Assembly (NCBI GenBank): GCA_016872715.1 | Contig: VGZD01000041.1 | Span: 1-32,152, forward strand | DNA length: 32,152 bases | Source of the DNA: Planctomycetota bacterium | GTDB taxonomy: Bacteria > Planctomycetota > UBA1135 > GCA-002686595 | Direction of reading: 5' to 3' | Shown here: in pieces, positions 15,601 through 24,814 of the stretch | How positions within the stretch are numbered: position 1 is the stretch's first letter | How the letters are laid out: each line of letters opens with the position of its first letter | Program-made: the position numbers and the translations under genes | Notes under the pieces: model-generated | The model's database searches: none | What the model was told of the DNA's origin: nothing | The model's input: the letters and a program-made list of their open reading frames with translations, nothing else

Positions 15601-18417
15601 ATGAAGATCCAGCTCAAGTCCGTCCGCACCAAGCTCTCCCTGTGGTTCCTCGCCGTCGGTGTCCTTCCGGCGTTGGTGGTGGCGCTGGTGTTGTTCATGC
15701 GCTCCAAGGAGCGCATTCGGCACACGGCGAGCGAGACGCTCGAGCAGGCGGCGACGCAGCTCTCCAGCGAGCTGCGCGAGGAAGTGCAGGCGCGCTGCAA
15801 CGAGCTGCGCCTGATCGCGAGCACGCCGGCGGCGCACGGAAACGCGGCCGACTTCGCGCCGCTGGCGGATCGACTGATGAAGACCGGCGAGGTCTACGAC
15901 CTGATCACGCTGACGGATGCCAACGGGCGCGTGATCGCGACCAACCGGGTCGACCGAACCGGGCGTGCGCTCGCCACCGAGCAGCTCGTCGGCAGCGACG
16001 CGAGCGAGACGGCTTGGTTCCAGCGCGCGCGCAAGGTGCAGGGCGATCCGCAGAATCCGGAGCCGATCTTCGTCGACCCGCAGCCCGACTCATTGGCGAC
16101 GGCGGCCCATGGCGCACCGCTCTCCACGCTGTGCATCTCGGTTCCGCTGCTCGATGAGCAGGGCGCGGTCGCGCGCGTCTGGACGTTGCACGCCTCGTGG
16201 GTGCGCATCGCCGATCCGCTGATCGCCCAGTCGCGCGATCTGCTCGCGTCGGATGGCATCACGCTGGAGGCGCAGATCCTGCGCGCCGACGGGCTCGTGC
16301 TGCACGACCGCGACCCCGCCGCGAGGTTCACGCTCAACCTGCGTGAGCGCGGGCTCGCCGCCGCGGTGGCCGCGACGGCCGGAGAATCGGGAGCGGTGAT
16401 CGAGCACCACCTGCGCACGGGAGTCGAGCAGATCAACGGGTACGCCTCGCTCCCGGTCGAAGCAGATGCGGCGGGTCCGAGTTGGCCGTGCCTCGTGCGC
16501 GCGAGCACCGAGGACGTGTTCCGGCCCGTTCTGGAGCTGCGCAACTTCTCGATCCTGCTGATCGGCGGCATGGCGCTGGGAGTGCTGGCGCTGGCGCTGT
16601 GGATCGCGCGCGGCATCGCGCGGCCGATCTCGCGCAGCGCGGAAGTGCTGCAGCGCGTGGCGAAGGGTGACCTGAGCGAATTGGGCGGGCACAAGGGCGC
16701 CGACGAGGTCGGGGTCATGAGTGCGTCGCTCGACCACACGATCATGGCGCTGCGCGACCTCCTCGGTTCGACCGAGAAGCTGATCGGGGCGATCAACGAG
16801 GGCAAGCTCTCCGAGCGTTCGGACGCGACACGCTTCGAAGGCGCGTATCGCCAATTGTGCGAGTCGATCAACCGCATGCTCGACGGCGTGACCGAACCCG
16901 CGCAGGGCACCTCCAGCGCGCTTTCGCAGATCGCCGCGGGCGACCTCGAGATCCCGGCCAGTCTGGGTTTCCGCGGCGACTGGGCGCGCGTCGAGAACAA
17001 CCTGCACGAGACCGCGCGCGTGCTCAAGCGCCTGACTGGCGAGGCGCAGACCCTGATCGGCGCCGCGCGCAGCGGCGAGCTCGACGCGCGCGCCGACGTC
17101 GAACAGTTCCACGGCGCCTACCGCGACCTGTGTGCGGGCATGAACCAGATGCTCGAGGCCGTCTCGGCGCCGGTCGGCGACTGCGCGCGGGCGCTGGAGA
17201 AGCTCGCGGGCGGCGATCTCGAGCTGCGCTTCAAGGGCGACTACCAAGGCGACTACGCCACGATGACGCGCAGCCTCGAGCGCACGGCGGAGGTGCTCGG
17301 TCGGCTCGTCGATCAGACGCATCGTCTGACGACGGCGGCTCAGGCGGGCCAGCTCGCCTCGCGCGCCGACAGCGCGGCGTTTGCCGGCAGCTATCGCGAG
17401 CTCTGCAGCGGCATCAACCGCATGCTCGACGAGCTGCTCGGGCCTGTGAACGAGGCCATCACCGTGCTCGCGGCGGTGGCTGACCAGCGCCTCGACGTCG
17501 AAGTCACCGGCACGTTCCGCGGCGACCACGAGAAGCTCAAGTCGGCCGTCAACAAGGCGATCGCTGGCATGCGCGAGGCGCTGTTCACGATCTCGACGCG
17601 TGCCTCGAGCCTGACGGGCTCTTCGACTTCGATGTCCGCCTCGGGCAAGCAGCTCGGCTCCGGTGCCGCGCAGACGTCCCACGAAGCCAACGTGGTGTCG
17701 AGCTCGGCCGAACAGGTCAGCCGCAGCATCCAGTCGGTCGCGACGGCGAGCGAGGAGATGACCGCGAGCATCAAGGAGATCGCGCGTGGCGCCGAACACG
17801 CCTCGAGCGTCGCCACCAAGGCCGTCGAACAGGCCGGCATCACGCGCACGGCGATGAAGCAGCTCGCGGCGTCGAGCGGGGAGGTTGGCGAGGTGCTCAA
17901 GCTGATCTCGGCCATCGCCTCGCAGACGCACCTGCTCGCGCTCAACGCGACGATCGAGGCCGCGCGCGCCGGCGAGGCCGGACGCGGATTCGCGGTCGTG
18001 GCGGACGAAGTCAAGAACCTCGCCAGCCAGACGCGCAAGGCGACCGAGCAGATTTCCCAGCGCATCCACGCGATTCAGGCCGACACGCTGCAGGCCTCGG
18101 GCTCGATCGAGCAGATCATCGGCACCGTGCAGGAAGTCCAGCATGCGTCGTCGCTGATCGCGGGTGCGGTCGAGGAGCAGTCGGCGACGACGCGCGAGAT
18201 CAGCTCCAACGTCAGCGAGGCCGCCAAGGGCTCGACCGAGATCGCGCGCTCGATCTCGCGCGTGGCCGAAGCCGCCAGCTCGACGGCGGGCGGCGCGGAG
18301 GAGACGCTGCGCACGGCTGATGACGTGGCGAAACTCGCGAACGAGCTCGACGAGCTCGTGCGCAAGTTCGAGCTCGGTACTCAGGCCCGCGCGCGCAAGA
18401 CGGTCGGCGTCTCGTGA
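15601..18417 (+). CDS. Methyl-accepting chemotaxis protein with poly-HAMP array
   Basis: This 938-residue transmembrane chemoreceptor has a first helix at ~12-36, an extracytoplasmic sensor domain (~37-300, Cache-like by size and position) and a second helix at ~316-336. A canonical HAMP domain (~337-388) is followed by a long repeat region (~390-665). There two HAMP-like unit types alternate three times: type A contains F-G-YR-LC--(I/M)N-ML, and type B contains L--(A/G)GDLE and a G-(F/Y)-GD step. The MCP signalling domain follows, with the hairpin tip [37 protein letters not shown] near 770-810, which binds CheA and CheW. There is no C-terminal CheR-binding pentapeptide and no che gene nearby. 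Ligand unknown. The ATG has no evident Shine-Dalgarno. Confidence 0.93.
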   Translation: MKIQLKSVRTKLSLWFLAVGVLPALVVALVLFMRSKERIRHTASETLEQAATQLSSELREEVQARCNELRLIASTPAAHGNAADFAPLADRLMKTGEVYDLITLTDANGRVIATNRVDRTGRALATEQLVGSDASETAWFQRARKVQGDPQNPEPIFVDPQPDSLATAAHGAPLSTLCISVPLLDEQGAVARVWTLHASWVRIADPLIAQSRDLLASDGITLEAQILRADGLVLHDRDPAARFTLNLRERGLAAAVAATAGESGAVIEHHLRTGVEQINGYASLPVEADAAGPSWPCLVRASTEDVFRPVLELRNFSILLIGGMALGVLALALWIARGIARPISRSAEVLQRVAKGDLSELGGHKGADEVGVMSASLDHTIMALRDLLGSTEKLIGAINEGKLSERSDATRFEGAYRQLCESINRMLDGVTEPAQGTSSALSQIAAGDLEIPASLGFRGDWARVENNLHETARVLKRLTGEAQTLIGAARSGELDARADVEQFHGAYRDLCAGMNQMLEAVSAPVGDCARALEKLAGGDLELRFKGDYQGDYATMTRSLERTAEVLGRLVDQTHRLTTAAQAGQLASRADSAAFAGSYRELCSGINRMLDELLGPVNEAITVLAAVADQRLDVEVTGTFRGDHEKLKSAVNKAIAGMREALFTISTRASSLTGSSTSMSASGKQLGSGAAQTSHEANVVSSSAEQVSRSIQSVATASEEMTASIKEIARGAEHASSVATKAVEQAGITRTAMKQLAASSGEVGEVLKLISAIASQTHLLALNATIEAARAGEAGRGFAVVADEVKNLASQTRKATEQISQRIHAIQADTLQASGSIEQIIGTVQEVQHASSLIAGAVEEQSATTREISSNVSEAAKGSTEIARSISRVAEAASSTAGGAEETLRTADDVAKLANELDELVRKFELGTQARARKTVGVS

Positions 18418-18439
18418 ATCCGAAGTCGGCGCCCGAGCA

Positions 18440-18467
18440 GCGCGGGGGCATCACCGAGCCCCCGCGC
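18440..18467 (+). terminator. Hairpin after the chemoreceptor gene
   Basis: A perfect 10-bp GC-only stem (GCGCGGGGGC paired with GCCCCCGCGC) with an 8-base loop begins 22 bases after the chemoreceptor stop. It is very stable, but no T-run follows, so it is either a T-less intrinsic terminator or a 3'-end-stabilising hairpin. It lies between convergent genes and could act in both directions. Confidence 0.6.
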
Positions 18468-18633
18468 CGTGCCGATGCGCCGACGGCCACGCCTCACTCG
18501 ACCTAGTCCGCTTCAGGAGTCTTGGACAGTCGCCTTGGGCGAACCCAGCGACGGCTCGTCTCGCCAGGCGCGAGCAGCGGACGGGGGCGCGTGGGGGCGG
18601 TTCGTGGTGGCTTCGCTGGCGGCGTGAGCGCGT

Positions 18634-20073
18634 TCAAGGTAGCCAGGTGACCGCCAGCGCGTTGGTGAGGTTGTGCGTCGCGACCGTGCAGTGCGTCGCG
18701 GGATCGCGGAACCAGACCTGATAGTGCAACGTCGCGCCCGCGAGCGCCGTGCCCTTGATCGAGATCGGAGCGTCGGCGCCGCCGGGATACTGCGAGGCGC
18801 CGAGCACGTTGGCCTTGGCGCCCAAGCGCCGCACAGGATTGCCGACGCACTTGAGTCCGTCACCGAGGACGATCCCCGCGCCGCCGCCGAGCGCGCCCGT
18901 GCCTTGGAAGTACAAGGCCGTCGAATCGAGCATGCTGTCGCCGCGCAGGATCAGCGAATCGGCGCTGATGCTCGGCACGCCGATCGCGTTGAGGTTGCCC
19001 CCGACGCCGAGGGAGTGAGCGCAGCCCGTGTGGGCTCCAGCGAAGGTCGCGTTGCCGCAGGGGCACGCGCTCGCCGATCCGTCGCCTGCACAATACGGTG
19101 TGCCTGCGTCGGGCCGGTTCGGGCCGAGGAGCTGTCCGCGCACGAAGGCGACCACGACCGGATCGATCGGCCCGCCGAGTCCGTGACCTGCGCCGGGGAT
19201 CGCGCGGTAGTCGTGGACGACGCCCGCGGCAAACAACGCGGCCGACAAGCGCGTGCTCTGCAAGCGCGGCACGAGCGTGTCGTTCGTGCCGTGCGCGACG
19301 AACATCGGCGGGTCGCTCGGATCGACCCACGTGATCGGGTTGGCCTGCGCGAGCAATTGCACGAGCTGCGGGTACGGAGCGTTCGGGTTGCCGAGGTTGG
19401 CCTTGATGTTGCCCAGGCCCTGCCCGGGTTGGTTCCAACCGATCAGCGCCGACTCGGGCGAGGTGTACGCATCGTGGTCGATCGTGCTGCCCGGCGGAGT
19501 GGTGACGTCGTCGTTCATCGAGAGCAAGTCGGTCGGTCCGAAGAAATCGACGGCCGCCTGCACGGCACTCGAGAAGCCGAGATTGCCTCCGACGTTGCCT
19601 TCGAGGGCGCTGACGCCGCTCGACGTCGCGAGCAACGCCGACAGGTGGCCGCCCGCCGAACTTCCGTGGCACGCGAAGCGCGCCGCGTTGAGTTGGTACG
19701 TCGCCGCGTGCGCGCGCAGCCAGCGCACCGCGCCCTTGACGTCGTGGATTTGCGCTGGAAACGTCACCGACGCCGGGGCGAACAGCGCCGCCTGCGTCGT
19801 GAGCCGGTAGTCGAGGCTCGCGACCGCGAAGCCCTGCGCGAGCGCCAAGTTGCACACGCCGGGGATCGGCGACTTGCTCCCGCCCGCCCAGCCGCCGCCG
19901 TGGATCCAGATCAGCACGGGGTACGGCGGCACACCGTTGGTCGGCAGATAGAGGTCGAGCTTGAGCGGTGCGGAGCCGACGACCGCGTAGGTGAGGTCGG
20001 CGTGCGTCTGCGCGCGTGCGCGCGAGCCCGAGAGGGCGAGCGAAAGACCGATGGCGATCGCAACGAGCTTCAT
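18634..20073 (-). CDS. Secreted alpha/beta-hydrolase esterase (BD-FAE-like) with Cys-rich C-terminal tail
   Basis: From ATG 20073 the protein has 479 residues with a Sec signal peptide (MKLVAIAIGLSLALSGSRARAQ). Residues ~30-315 form an alpha/beta hydrolase like BD-FAE acetyl/feruloyl esterases: oxyanion motif HGGGW (58-62), nucleophile Ser139 in GSSAGGH, Asp265 in HGTNDTLVP and His297 in GAGHGLG. The catalytic triad is therefore complete, and the likely reaction is hydrolysis of an ester on a polysaccharide or small molecule outside the cytoplasm. Residues ~327-479 form a separate domain starting PYCAGDGSASACPCG and ending VWFRDPATHC...LTNALAVTWLP, related to the tail of the protein at 22931-24001. 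The frame is open to 20322, but the extension is not protein-like. A 289-bp gap with nothing evident separates it from the divergent gene at 20363. Confidence 0.88.
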   Translation of the reverse strand: MKLVAIAIGLSLALSGSRARAQTHADLTYAVVGSAPLKLDLYLPTNGVPPYPVLIWIHGGGWAGGSKSPIPGVCNLALAQGFAVASLDYRLTTQAALFAPASVTFPAQIHDVKGAVRWLRAHAATYQLNAARFACHGSSAGGHLSALLATSSGVSALEGNVGGNLGFSSAVQAAVDFFGPTDLLSMNDDVTTPPGSTIDHDAYTSPESALIGWNQPGQGLGNIKANLGNPNAPYPQLVQLLAQANPITWVDPSDPPMFVAHGTNDTLVPRLQSTRLSAALFAAGVVHDYRAIPGAGHGLGGPIDPVVVAFVRGQLLGPNRPDAGTPYCAGDGSASACPCGNATFAGAHTGCAHSLGVGGNLNAIGVPSISADSLILRGDSMLDSTALYFQGTGALGGGAGIVLGDGLKCVGNPVRRLGAKANVLGASQYPGGADAPISIKGTALAGATLHYQVWFRDPATHCTVATHNLTNALAVTWLP

Positions 20074-20362
20074 GGGATCTTCGGAGGCACTCCGAGTTGG
20101 TTGTGGATCGATGGGACGAGACGGGTGGTGAGCGTGTTCCCCTGGACGCGATGTTGGCGCTCGATGTCGGCGCTCGATGTTCCCCCCAACCCTGTCCCTT
20201 GCCAAGGATGGCGTGCGCGGACTTTCGTGAGCGGAGAAGCGCCGTCTGTGCTGGCGGCGCGCGGCCTGCCGTTCTCGGCCATGGCTTCGTCGCCGCCGGG
20301 ATCGAGCCCCTGACCGCTGCATTGAGCGCCGCGCCGCGCGCTAGCTGCTATCGTCCCGCCGC

Positions 20363-22624
20363 GTGGTGCGGTTGCTCTTCGTGGCGTATGGCCTGTCCGG
20401 TGCGGCGGCGCTCATCTATCAAGTCGTCTGGCAGCGCTGGCTCGTGTTCACCGTCGGCCTGTCCACGGTCGGCATCGGCATCATCGTGGCGGGTTTCCTC
20501 GCCGGCTTGGGCTTGGGATATCTGGCCGGTGGCCGGCTCGCGGATCGGCTGACGCCGCGTGCCGCGCTGGGGAGCTTCGCGTTGCTCGAGGTCGGCATCG
20601 CGCTGTGCGCTCTCGCGAGCGGGCCGCTGCTGCACGGCTGGCTCCCGACCGTCGAAGGCCTCGGACCGCGCTCGCCTTGGCTCACGTTCGCCGTCGTATT
20701 CGGGCTGCTCCTGCCTCCCACGTTCCTGATGGGGGCGTCGCTGCCGATCCTCTCGCGCTCGATCGCGCTCGAGACCGTGCTGCATCAAGCGGGGTTCATC
20801 GCACGTCTGTACTTCGTCAACACGCTCGGCGGTGCCGTGGCGGCCGCTGCGACGGCGCTCGTCCTCGCCTCCACGGTGGGTTTCGATGGTGCGGTGCGGG
20901 TGGGTGCCGCGCTGAACCTGCTGTGCGCGGCGACTGGGTGGATGCTGCGGCGGCGCACTCGGACCGACGCCGTCGAGCCGCTCGAGCGCGCGACAGCACT
21001 CGCCGTCGCTCCGCCTCCGTCCACGTGGTGGTGGACGGGCTGGCTGGCGCATGCATTTGCTGCCGGTCTCACAGGCATCGCGTGGGAGGTGCTGGCGTTT
21101 CGCGTCGTCGAGAACGTCGTCAAGTCTAGGGCGCAGACGCTGGCCGTGATTCTGGCCGTGCTGCTGACGGGCCTTGCAGTCGGATCGCTCGTCGGGGATC
21201 GCCTGCGCGAGCGGCTGGGCGCGCGTCGTCGCGCGGTGTTCTTGGCTTCGCAGGTCGCACTGTACGCGTGGCTCGCGGGCAGCGTGGCGCTGTTGGTCCA
21301 CGCTCTCGAGCGTTGGGGCGTGGCTCGGCCATGGCTCGACTCGATCGGCGCCTACGAGCCCTCGATGTCGACGCGGATGCTGGCCCTCAACTACGCGTTC
21401 TTGCCGCTGGCGCTGCTGTTTTGTCCCGCACTGTTGATGGGTTTGGGCTTCAGCTTGTCCCAGCAGCTCCTGCAGACGTCGTTCGCCAGCGTGGGCCGCC
21501 GATTGGGGCGCGTGCAGTTCGTCAACATCCTCGGATGCGTGGCCGGCGCGATTCTCACCACGCATGTCGCCATTCCGCGCATCGGAACCTCCGGTGCGCT
21601 GAGGCTGGTCGCGCTCGTCGGTGTGTTCTACGCCGTGGTGTGGCTTCTCGAGTCACGCGGGCGACGAATGGCGCCGCTCTCGATGGGTTTGGTGCTCGGC
21701 TTGGCCGTCGCGAACGTCCCGGGGCAGGATCGCCTGTGGCGCGTGTTGTCCGGTCAGGCGGATGAGGGACGGTTGATCTATCGCGAAGACGCCTCGGGCG
21801 TCTCGAGCCTGCGGCTCACCGCGCCCGATTCGCGCAGCGCAGAGGTGTTCGCCAACGGGCTCGGTCAGAGCTCGCTGCCGAGGCCGCTCGACGGGCATCA
21901 CGTGCTGCTCGGTGCCATTCCGACGCTGATTCACCCGCGACCCCGTCGCGTGGCCATCATCGGCTTGGGATCCGGCGGCACGCTCTGGGGTGCGAGCGCC
22001 CGACCGGAGATGGAGCGCGGCGTCGCGTGGGAGATCATGGCCAGCCAGCCGTCGCTGCTCGCCGAGTACGCGCAGCGCACGGGCGATCGGTCCGTGGATT
22101 GGTTCCTGCGGGATCCTCGCCTCGAGATCGTTCACGCGGACGGTCGACACGCCCTGCGCGCGTCCGTCGAGCGCTTCGACGTCATCGAAGCAGACGCGCT
22201 CCGCGCGATCTCGAGCTACGCGGGCAACCTCTACTCGCTCGAGTTCTTCCTGCTGGTGCGCTCGCGGCTGGCGCCGGGAGGACTGGCGGCCACGTGGGTG
22301 CCCACGCCGCGCGTTCTCGAGACGATGCGACGCGCCTTTCCGCACGTCGTGTACCTCGGCAACCTCGTCGCTCTCGGGTCGGAGTCACCGCTCGAAGTCG
22401 ACTGGCGCGAGGTCGCCGAACGCGCCTCACATCCGGACGTTCGCGCTCACTTCGCGCAAGGCGGCGTCGATCTTCTCTCGCTGCTCGAGCCGGTGTTTTC
22501 GCGGGGACCGGCCGCGCTCGCTCTCCTCGGACCCCTCGATCCCGAGCGGTTGAACACCGACATGCATCCGCGCGACGAGCTGCCGAGTCCGTGGTCGGTC
22601 CTCGAGAAGCTGCGCGCTCGTTGA
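20363..22624 (+). CDS. Multi-helix membrane protein fused to spermidine-synthase-like methyltransferase fold
   Basis: This 753-residue protein has an N-terminal membrane region (~1-450) of roughly a dozen helices, beginning LLFVAYGLSGAAALIYQVVWQRWL. That opening (SG-AALIYQVVW-R-L) is characteristic of membrane-bound spermidine-synthase-like fusions. Residues ~525-700 are a Rossmann-type domain with VAIIGLGSGGTLWGA as the AdoMet-like binding loop and FDVIEADALR...YSLEFFLLVRSRLAPGGL resembling the synthase core. The usual GGGDG and the catalytic Asp in the DLxDP region are altered (GLGSG; EADALR), so true polyamine synthesis is doubtful. Function of these fusions is unknown. Two adjacent GTG codons compete as the start. 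The gene diverges from the esterase. Confidence 0.82.
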   Translation: MVRLLFVAYGLSGAAALIYQVVWQRWLVFTVGLSTVGIGIIVAGFLAGLGLGYLAGGRLADRLTPRAALGSFALLEVGIALCALASGPLLHGWLPTVEGLGPRSPWLTFAVVFGLLLPPTFLMGASLPILSRSIALETVLHQAGFIARLYFVNTLGGAVAAAATALVLASTVGFDGAVRVGAALNLLCAATGWMLRRRTRTDAVEPLERATALAVAPPPSTWWWTGWLAHAFAAGLTGIAWEVLAFRVVENVVKSRAQTLAVILAVLLTGLAVGSLVGDRLRERLGARRRAVFLASQVALYAWLAGSVALLVHALERWGVARPWLDSIGAYEPSMSTRMLALNYAFLPLALLFCPALLMGLGFSLSQQLLQTSFASVGRRLGRVQFVNILGCVAGAILTTHVAIPRIGTSGALRLVALVGVFYAVVWLLESRGRRMAPLSMGLVLGLAVANVPGQDRLWRVLSGQADEGRLIYREDASGVSSLRLTAPDSRSAEVFANGLGQSSLPRPLDGHHVLLGAIPTLIHPRPRRVAIIGLGSGGTLWGASARPEMERGVAWEIMASQPSLLAEYAQRTGDRSVDWFLRDPRLEIVHADGRHALRASVERFDVIEADALRAISSYAGNLYSLEFFLLVRSRLAPGGLAATWVPTPRVLETMRRAFPHVVYLGNLVALGSESPLEVDWREVAERASHPDVRAHFAQGGVDLLSLLEPVFSRGPAALALLGPLDPERLNTDMHPRDELPSPWSVLEKLRAR

Positions 22625-22930
22625 GCGAGCGGCTCGCGCGAGAGTTTCCCCGCGCAATTCTGTCGCAACCGGACGCCACGATCGCGCCGTTCGATGCAGC
22701 CGTGCCTGTCCTTCGTTCTCCACGCGTCGGCCGTCTCCCGCAGGGAGTCTGACCTCGCCGCCGCGCCCGACGCACGCCGATAGGGGTGTGACGGCGGCGC
22801 AGGACGAGTCGGTCTCGTTGCTTGCCACCTCCCCGAGCGCGGCGAGTGGAGTTAGCGTGGACGCAGGAGTGTTCGAGTGAAGCGGCGATGTGTGGGCGAT
22901 TGGGCGGCGCGAACCGGCGGGGGGAGGACG
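22625..22930. other. Intergenic interval (~306 bp)
   Basis: No gene is supported here. An 8-bp inverted repeat (22756-22763 with 22792-22799, 28-base loop, no T-run) may weakly end the upstream transcript. An in-frame GTG at 22877 could extend the next gene, but the ATG at 22931 is preferred there. Confidence 0.3.
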
Positions 22931-24001
22931 ATGCGGATCGGCGCGCTGGCGGTGGCGGTCGGGATGCTCGCCGGTGCGACGCAGGCGCAGTGGGGCGACG
23001 CGTTCGATCGCCCGGACGGTGGGCTTGGGAACGACTGGAGCGTGGTGAACGGATCGTGGGGCGTGCAAGGGTCGCGCGGCGCGCACCTGTCGGTGGGGGC
23101 GAACGAGGTTGCGCAGCACGTGCAGGCGAGCGGGCCGTACGCGAGCTCCGTCGTGCAACTCGACGTGTTCGCGCAGAACGCGGGCAGCCAGTTCTCGGGC
23201 GTGCTGATCGGCCTCGGCGGCGCCGACACGATTCTGGTCAAGCTTCAGGATCAGGACACCTCACCAGGCTTCTCGAACATCGGCATTTACCACCGCACGA
23301 GCGCGACGGGCTGGGGCTCGTGGGCGGGAGCGGGCAGTGGCTTTTCCACTCTGCAGGCGACGTTCGACTCGGCACGGCTGCGCGTGAGCTTTCCCGACGC
23401 GGACACGCTGCTCGCGGAGCTCGACACGAACTTCGATGGCACGATCGATCAGACGTACTCGCGCACCGGAGTCGGCGCGTTCGCGAGCGCGCTGGGCACG
23501 AGCTATGGCCTTGCCGCGTGGGGTTCGACGGCGCGCTTCGACAACTTCCGCATCGACGGACTCGCGATCGTGAGCACGTACTGCACGGCGGGCACTTCGA
23601 CGAGCGGCTGTCAGGCCTCGATCGCGGCGAACGCCGCGCCGAGTGCGAGCGGCGCGACGCCGTGCGTGCTCACGCTCGCCAACGTCGAGGGGCAGAAGGC
23701 GGGCCTGTTCTTCTACGGACTGGCGCCACTGCCGCAGCCGTGGTGCTCCAACGGGGCGAGCTTGCTGTGCGTCAAGGCTCCCACCTCGCGCACGCCGGCG
23801 CAGAACTCCGGCGGCAGTGTCTGGCAGTGCAACGGCTCGCTCCAGCTCGACTGGAACGCGTTCATGGCGGGCCATCCCGGCGCGCTCGGAGCGCCTTTTT
23901 CCGCTGGAAATCGCGTGTTCGTGCAGGGCTGGTTCCGCGATCCGCCCTCCTGCAAGGGCACCAGCCTCTCCAACGCGCTGGCGATGACGTTCGCGCCGTG
24001 A
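22931..24001 (+). CDS. Secreted LamG/concanavalin-like protein with Cys-rich C-terminal tail
   Basis: From ATG 22931 (GGGGAGG just upstream) this is a 356-residue exported protein with signal peptide MRIGALAVAVGMLAGATQAQ. Residues ~22-210 look like a concanavalin/LamG-type beta-sandwich: DAFDRPDGGLGNDWSVVNGSWGVQG opening, FSGVLIGLGG, and a closing ARFDNFRIDGLAI. Inside it, LDTNFDGTIDQ near residue 165 matches an EF-hand-like calcium loop (D-x-N-x-D-G-x-I-D). Residues ~217-356 are a separate domain starting TYCTAGTSTSGCQ and ending VQGWFRDPPSCKGTSLSNALAMTFAP. This is the same general tail type as in the esterase at 18634-20073. No catalytic residues are recognised; a binding or surface role is likely. 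The longer GTG start at 22877 would place 18 residues before the signal peptide. Confidence 0.75.
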   Translation: MRIGALAVAVGMLAGATQAQWGDAFDRPDGGLGNDWSVVNGSWGVQGSRGAHLSVGANEVAQHVQASGPYASSVVQLDVFAQNAGSQFSGVLIGLGGADTILVKLQDQDTSPGFSNIGIYHRTSATGWGSWAGAGSGFSTLQATFDSARLRVSFPDADTLLAELDTNFDGTIDQTYSRTGVGAFASALGTSYGLAAWGSTARFDNFRIDGLAIVSTYCTAGTSTSGCQASIAANAAPSASGATPCVLTLANVEGQKAGLFFYGLAPLPQPWCSNGASLLCVKAPTSRTPAQNSGGSVWQCNGSLQLDWNAFMAGHPGALGAPFSAGNRVFVQGWFRDPPSCKGTSLSNALAMTFAP

Positions 24002-24029
24002 AGCGTCGCTCGCGGCCGCGCACGAGCGA

Positions 24030-24078
24030 GCCTCGCGAGGCGCGAGCGCGGGCTCGCGAGCGCGGGCTCGCGAGCGCG
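24030..24078. terminator. Palindrome and tandem hairpin repeats between convergent genes
   Basis: A 12-bp perfect palindrome (GCCTCGCGAGGC, 24030-24041) is followed by about 2.6 copies of the 14-base unit GCGAGCGCGGGCTC (24042-24079). Each repeat can fold as GCGAGC-GCGG-GCTCGC. The block fills the 77-bp gap between the stops of the LamG-like gene and the hutD-like gene, so a two-way terminator is the simplest reading. No T-run is present. Confidence 0.5.
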
Positions 24079-24711
24079 TCAAGTCGAGCCGTGATCCGAA
24101 CTCCGGGGCTCGATGCGCACGAGCAACGCGAGCGTGTCGTCGCGCTCGCCTAGGAGTTCGAGCTCGTCACCGGGAGCGAGCTTCGACATCGACAGGCTGT
24201 CGCCGGACGTGAGTGCAAGGGCCTCTTCCTCGCCGGTCACGCGCGCGAGCGCACAGCCGCGCGGCAGGTGCAGGAACGCGATCGAAGCGTCGAGGCTCAA
24301 GCGCGCGCGGCGCGTTCCCACGCGCAGCACCTCGACGTCGGCGCGCACGAGCTCGGGCCGGTAGATCACGTTGAAGTCGTTCGCGGGCTCGCCGAGCAGC
24401 TGCGCCTGAGTGTGCCAGTGGCCTGAGAAGCGATAGGGCTCGAGCGTGCGGACGCGCGCGCGCGGGCCGTGCTCGCCGTGGTCGAGCGACAGCGCTCCTC
24501 CGTCGAGCAGCACGAGGATGCGCTCGCAGCCTGGAAAGCTCGAAAACGCGCCGTTTTCAGCGACTTTCGCGCGCGAGATGCGCCAGTGGAAGTCGCCGCG
24601 CTCGAGGCTCGAGCCGCGCGGTTCCAGCGCCAGCTCGTCGGTGAAGCCTCGAGCGTTGCGCCACGGCGTGCGGCGTGCGGCGGCGAGGGCGAGAGCTTGG
24701 ACGGAACGCAT
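24079..24711 (-). CDS. HutD/Ves-family cupin protein
   Basis: From ATG 24711 (MRSVQA) this 210-residue protein follows the HutD/Ves pattern: RTPWRNARGFTDELALEP, then DFHWRISRAKVAENGAFSSFPGCERILVLLDGGALSL, and later GEPANDFNVIYRPE. HutD is a small double cupin found in many histidine-utilisation operons, but no hut gene is present here, so the family name says little about its task. The C-terminal half (LSMSKLAPGDELELLG) is compatible with a cupin barrel. The frame continues upstream to 25218 opposite the tag gene, which is not plausible coding. No metal or ligand can be assigned. Confidence 0.82.
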   Translation of the reverse strand: MRSVQALALAAARRTPWRNARGFTDELALEPRGSSLERGDFHWRISRAKVAENGAFSSFPGCERILVLLDGGALSLDHGEHGPRARVRTLEPYRFSGHWHTQAQLLGEPANDFNVIYRPELVRADVEVLRVGTRRARLSLDASIAFLHLPRGCALARVTGEEEALALTSGDSLSMSKLAPGDELELLGERDDTLALLVRIEPRSSDHGST

Positions 24712-24814
24712 GGAGCGAGGATACACCGCGGCCGCGGCGCAGGTGCGGCTGTGGTGGGACGATGCGAGCGAGCCTGCGAACGCGCGGGGCGAGTCGGCAC
24801 GCGTGAGCGTCGCT

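Noticed and set aside
20070-20282. 70-residue minus-strand frame whose stop overlaps the esterase start as ATGA
   Set aside because: The overlap looks like coupling, but the protein has no recognisable pattern and there is no ribosome-binding site, so a leader peptide cannot be claimed.
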